From Paenibacillus naphthalenovorans (GTDB lineage: Bacteria > Bacillota > Bacilli > Paenibacillales > NBRC-103111), in assembly GCF_900099895.1 (NCBI RefSeq), contig NZ_FNDY01000042.1, positions 1-34,634 on the forward strand: a DNA stretch of 34,634 bases, read 5' to 3'. The position numbers were made by a program, and so were the translations under genes. The notes under the pieces are model-generated. The model saw only the letters and a program-made list of their open reading frames with translations. It did no database searches and had not been told where the DNA came from. This document shows positions 32,225-34,634 of the stretch, one piece after another. Every line of letters begins with the position of its first letter. The first letter of the stretch is position 1.

Positions 32225-34480
32225 GTGAAATTGGTGGCTAGAGAGAATAATTTCCTTCTTGGATACGGGGAGCGGCTTACGGCTCCTGTAACAATTAAGT
32301 CAGGTGGGGGAGACAAAAATCCGCCGTATGATTTTGATACAGCAAAATGGCAAGTGGCAACTTGGTTGAGAGCTGCAAACAATCAGTTTCAAACCTTACC
32401 TTCGGAAGCTTGTCCTAACGATCAAGTTACCGCCATTATAGCATTGCATCCGAGGTATGTTTCAAAGAGCGAATTTCCATCCGACTTACTCAATAGTGTG
32501 GGACTTAGAGCTGTCGGCGGAAGAACAAAAAAAATTAAACCACGTGAGTGGGGGATAACGAAGCATCCTGAGGAAGCAATAACAGATGAGCTATTAGTAA
32601 TGGGGTCTCGAAAAGCATTTTCTTCATGGTCCGAAAATTTAAATGGTTGGGTTCTCTCGAACGTTTCTAAACATTTAACGCATTTTGAGGAACTAACGGC
32701 TTTTTCGTCGGAGCAAAAGATAAAGGCATTACCAGATACAACAAACGATATAGTACTAGAGGTTGTGCTGCATGATACTGAGAATCCTGTAGTAATTGAA
32801 CAGTTTATGGATTTTGCTACGAAACTAGGAGCCCAAGCGGTTGTTCAAAGAGCGAAACAAACAAAGGGACTTACCTTCATTCCCGTATACGCAGATAAAA
32901 ATATTGCGAAGAAGCTGGCTATGTTTTCTTTTATCAGAGTTGTTCGAGCGATGCCCACTATGCGTCCTTTACATCCTGGGCCTACACGGAGTAATCAATA
33001 TTACCAAGTGAATTTACCAACTGAAGTGGCCTTAGACCCATCATTGCGTGTTGTTATATTTGATGGGGGGTTACCACAAAACAATCCAGTTACGCCCTGG
33101 GTTAACTATATTGAGCCTGCTTCTCTTGCAAATCCTGTACCGGAGCTCTCGGAACACGGATTAAATGTTACTTCGGCGCTTTTGTTCGGCCCATTGAATC
33201 TTCAAAGTCCAGCTTCACGCCCATTATGTCATATTGATCATGTTCGTGTATTAGATGATCGGACTGGTACAGGGGGCGATTTTGAATACTACGATGTGTT
33301 AGATCGCATACTTGAAGTTTTAGATGATGCAAAGAAAGCAAATCAGCCATACGATTTTATGAATATAAGCTTAGGGCCGGACATTCCCGTGGATGACGAC
33401 GACGTGACTAGATGGACTTCTGACCTTGATACTCGTCTGGCAGGAGGGAACACATTTGCCACGGTAGCCGCTGGTAATGCTGGACAAAGGGACCCACTTA
33501 GTGGCTTGAATCGAGTTCAACCTCCGTCGGATGCAGTAAATGTCCTTTGTATTGGTGCGTGTGACAACGATAGACTTCCAGTTTGGAAGAGGACAGCGTA
33601 TAGCTGTGTTGGTCCGGGTCGTCGACCAGGTGTTGTGAAACCGGATGGCGTTGTGTTTGGTGGAGACAATAATAATCCGTTCTTTGTTCTGACATCTCGC
33701 ACAGGTGGAATTAATGCCGCAGGAGTGGCTGGGACAAGCTTTGCTGCCCCATACGCGCTTCGTACTGCTGTTGCTGTAAAAGCACAATTGGGGAACGATT
33801 TTGGAGCAATGGCTTTGCGGGCATTGTTATTACATCGTGCAGATAGAGGCATCCATAGCCCGGTTGAAGTAGGTTGGGGGAGACTCGAAACAGATTACGA
33901 TCGCCTGATAACATGTGATGATGATGAGGCATTAGTAATATTTCAAGGTCAATTACCTGTTAAAGAACATTTAAGGGCGCCAGTCCCCCTTCCAGATGGT
34001 AATCTAACGGGGTTCGTCACAATTGATGCGACTTTGGTAATTTCTCCTGAAGTTGATCCTAGTTTTCCGAATGCTTATACAAGAGCCGGGTTGGAAATCG
34101 CATTCAGACCTAACTCGGACAAATTTAACACTTACGATAACGGGAAGGTATCTGCCCATGCTGCTACCAAGTCATTTTTCAATGCAAAAAACATGAAAAT
34201 AAGCGAATTCGAATTGAGGGAAGAAGGGCATAAATGGGAGCCTTGTCTCAAGGCATCTCAACGATTTCAAGCAAGTACATTAAAAGACCCTTGTTTTGAT
34301 ATATACTATCATAATAGGTACGAGGGAATGCCTCAAGATGACCCTAAGCCGATACCCTACGCTTTAGTGATCAGTATTAGGGCACCGAAAGTAAGTAATC
34401 TATACGACAGAGTTGTTAGAACTTATATGAACCAGCTTATTCCTCTCCAACCAAAGACCCGAATCCAAATTCGTCCTTAA
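32225..34480 (+). CDS. cytoplasmic subtilisin-like (S8) protease (IetS-like)
   Basis: The 751-residue protein has an N-terminal region of about 270 residues of unknown fold, an S8 peptidase domain (about 272-560) and a beta-rich C-terminal domain (about 565-751). The triad is Asp280 (VVIFDGGLP), His311 (SEHGLNVTSALL) and Ser505 (GTSFAAPYALRTAV), with oxyanion Asn418 (AAGNAGQRD); all are present, so it should be an active enzyme. No signal peptide or membrane helix, unlike secreted subtilisins. It is the second gene of the operon, 21 bases after the ATPase. Start: GTG 32225 as given; GTG 32234, with AAGGTGA 5 bases before it, is as likely. In IetAS the protease is the toxic effector. Confidence 0.85.
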   Translation: MKLVARENNFLLGYGERLTAPVTIKSGGGDKNPPYDFDTAKWQVATWLRAANNQFQTLPSEACPNDQVTAIIALHPRYVSKSEFPSDLLNSVGLRAVGGRTKKIKPREWGITKHPEEAITDELLVMGSRKAFSSWSENLNGWVLSNVSKHLTHFEELTAFSSEQKIKALPDTTNDIVLEVVLHDTENPVVIEQFMDFATKLGAQAVVQRAKQTKGLTFIPVYADKNIAKKLAMFSFIRVVRAMPTMRPLHPGPTRSNQYYQVNLPTEVALDPSLRVVIFDGGLPQNNPVTPWVNYIEPASLANPVPELSEHGLNVTSALLFGPLNLQSPASRPLCHIDHVRVLDDRTGTGGDFEYYDVLDRILEVLDDAKKANQPYDFMNISLGPDIPVDDDDVTRWTSDLDTRLAGGNTFATVAAGNAGQRDPLSGLNRVQPPSDAVNVLCIGACDNDRLPVWKRTAYSCVGPGRRPGVVKPDGVVFGGDNNNPFFVLTSRTGGINAAGVAGTSFAAPYALRTAVAVKAQLGNDFGAMALRALLLHRADRGIHSPVEVGWGRLETDYDRLITCDDDEALVIFQGQLPVKEHLRAPVPLPDGNLTGFVTIDATLVISPEVDPSFPNAYTRAGLEIAFRPNSDKFNTYDNGKVSAHAATKSFFNAKNMKISEFELREEGHKWEPCLKASQRFQASTLKDPCFDIYYHNRYEGMPQDDPKPIPYALVISIRAPKVSNLYDRVVRTYMNQLIPLQPKTRIQIRP

Positions 34481-34507
34481 TTATGATAATCATGGGCCTT
34501 GGATCGG

Positions 34508-34634
34508 CTACACTAAGTTGGACAGAAAAAATAAGGGCATGTAGAATAAACCTATCATCCTAAGGAGCGGATCTCTACAATGCCAAAACACCAACGACGT
34601 ACCTTTACCTCAGAATTTAAAAAACAAATGGTGG
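34508..34634 (+). mobile_element. start of an IS3-type insertion sequence (cut by the window)
   Basis: The region from about 34508, with GTTGGACAGAAAAAA typical of ends of this group, leads into a transposase orfA at 34580. The element continues past the window, so its ends and orfB cannot be checked. Confidence 0.6.
34580..34634 (+). CDS. IS3-family transposase OrfA, N-terminal part
   Basis: The first 18 residues, MPKHQRRTFTSEFKKQMV, are the typical start of IS3-family OrfA, whose N-terminal helix-turn-helix binds the element's ends. AAGGAGCGG at 34562-34570 gives good spacing to ATG 34580. The gene is truncated by the window edge. It lies 99 bases behind the protease gene and in the same direction. 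Confidence 0.8.
   Translation, partial: MPKHQRRTFTSEFKKQMV

Noticed and set aside
24777..34634. complete prophage
   Set aside because: There are no capsid, terminase, portal or tail genes, only recombinases, small genes and the ATPase/protease cargo.

Overview
The window looks like chromosomal DNA of a spore-forming Bacillota, most likely Paenibacillus or a close relative. The signs are an infC-rpmI-rplT operon with an L20-type leader and an ATC start on infC, a T-box-controlled ilv-leu operon, a SigI/RsgI pair, strong Shine-Dalgarno (SD) sites, frequent GTG/TTG starts, and a broken IS1182-type transposase. No search was run; all family names come from reading motifs in the translations.

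Layout. 1-1550: translation operon infC-rpmI-rplT behind an attenuating leader. 1597-2642 (minus): a soluble haem-globin chemotaxis-type sensor with a Rex/FNR-like palindrome in front. 2844-8390: promoter, Leu-type T-box leader, then ilvB-ilvN-ilvC-leuA, with ilvC bracketed by two large hairpins. 8340-11810: material that separates leuA from leuB, namely an internally deleted IS1182-family copy, a PLP aminotransferase (minus) and a membrane acyltransferase under a promoter with two tandem palindromes. 11838-14165: leuB, a 2-Cys peroxiredoxin behind a Fur-like box, and gcvH. 14244-16739 (minus): a GH15 glucoamylase-type enzyme and a small KTSC-like protein. 17206-20361: a zinc-ribbon protein, then sigI-rsgI behind a candidate SigI-type promoter. 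20555-24798: aldo/keto reductase with a C-terminal Cys cluster, leucyl aminopeptidase, a membrane protein, a histidine-kinase remnant and a cytosolic Moco oxidoreductase.

From about 24777 to the right edge the DNA is accessory. A large serine recombinase runs convergently into the last codons of the Moco gene, which suggests integration at that gene's 3' end. It is followed by an unknown coiled-coil protein, a frameshifted AlbA_2/Schlafen-type gene, three small unknown genes (one frameshifted) and a second large serine recombinase. Divergent from the latter is a two-gene operon: an AAA+ ATPase with a C-terminal helix-turn-helix, and a cytoplasmic subtilisin-like protease with an intact Asp/His/Ser triad. 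This pair has the architecture of the IetAS anti-phage / toxin-antitoxin system. Its promoter is wrapped in GGACTAA repeats that suggest autoregulation. An IS3-type insertion sequence begins just downstream and runs off the window.

How the parts work together: IlvB/N, IlvC, LeuA and LeuB cover most of the valine/isoleucine/leucine route, but ilvD, leuC, leuD and ilvE are not here. The right-hand 10 kb is a recombinase-carried island with a likely defence cargo, and that pair is the most interesting system in the window.
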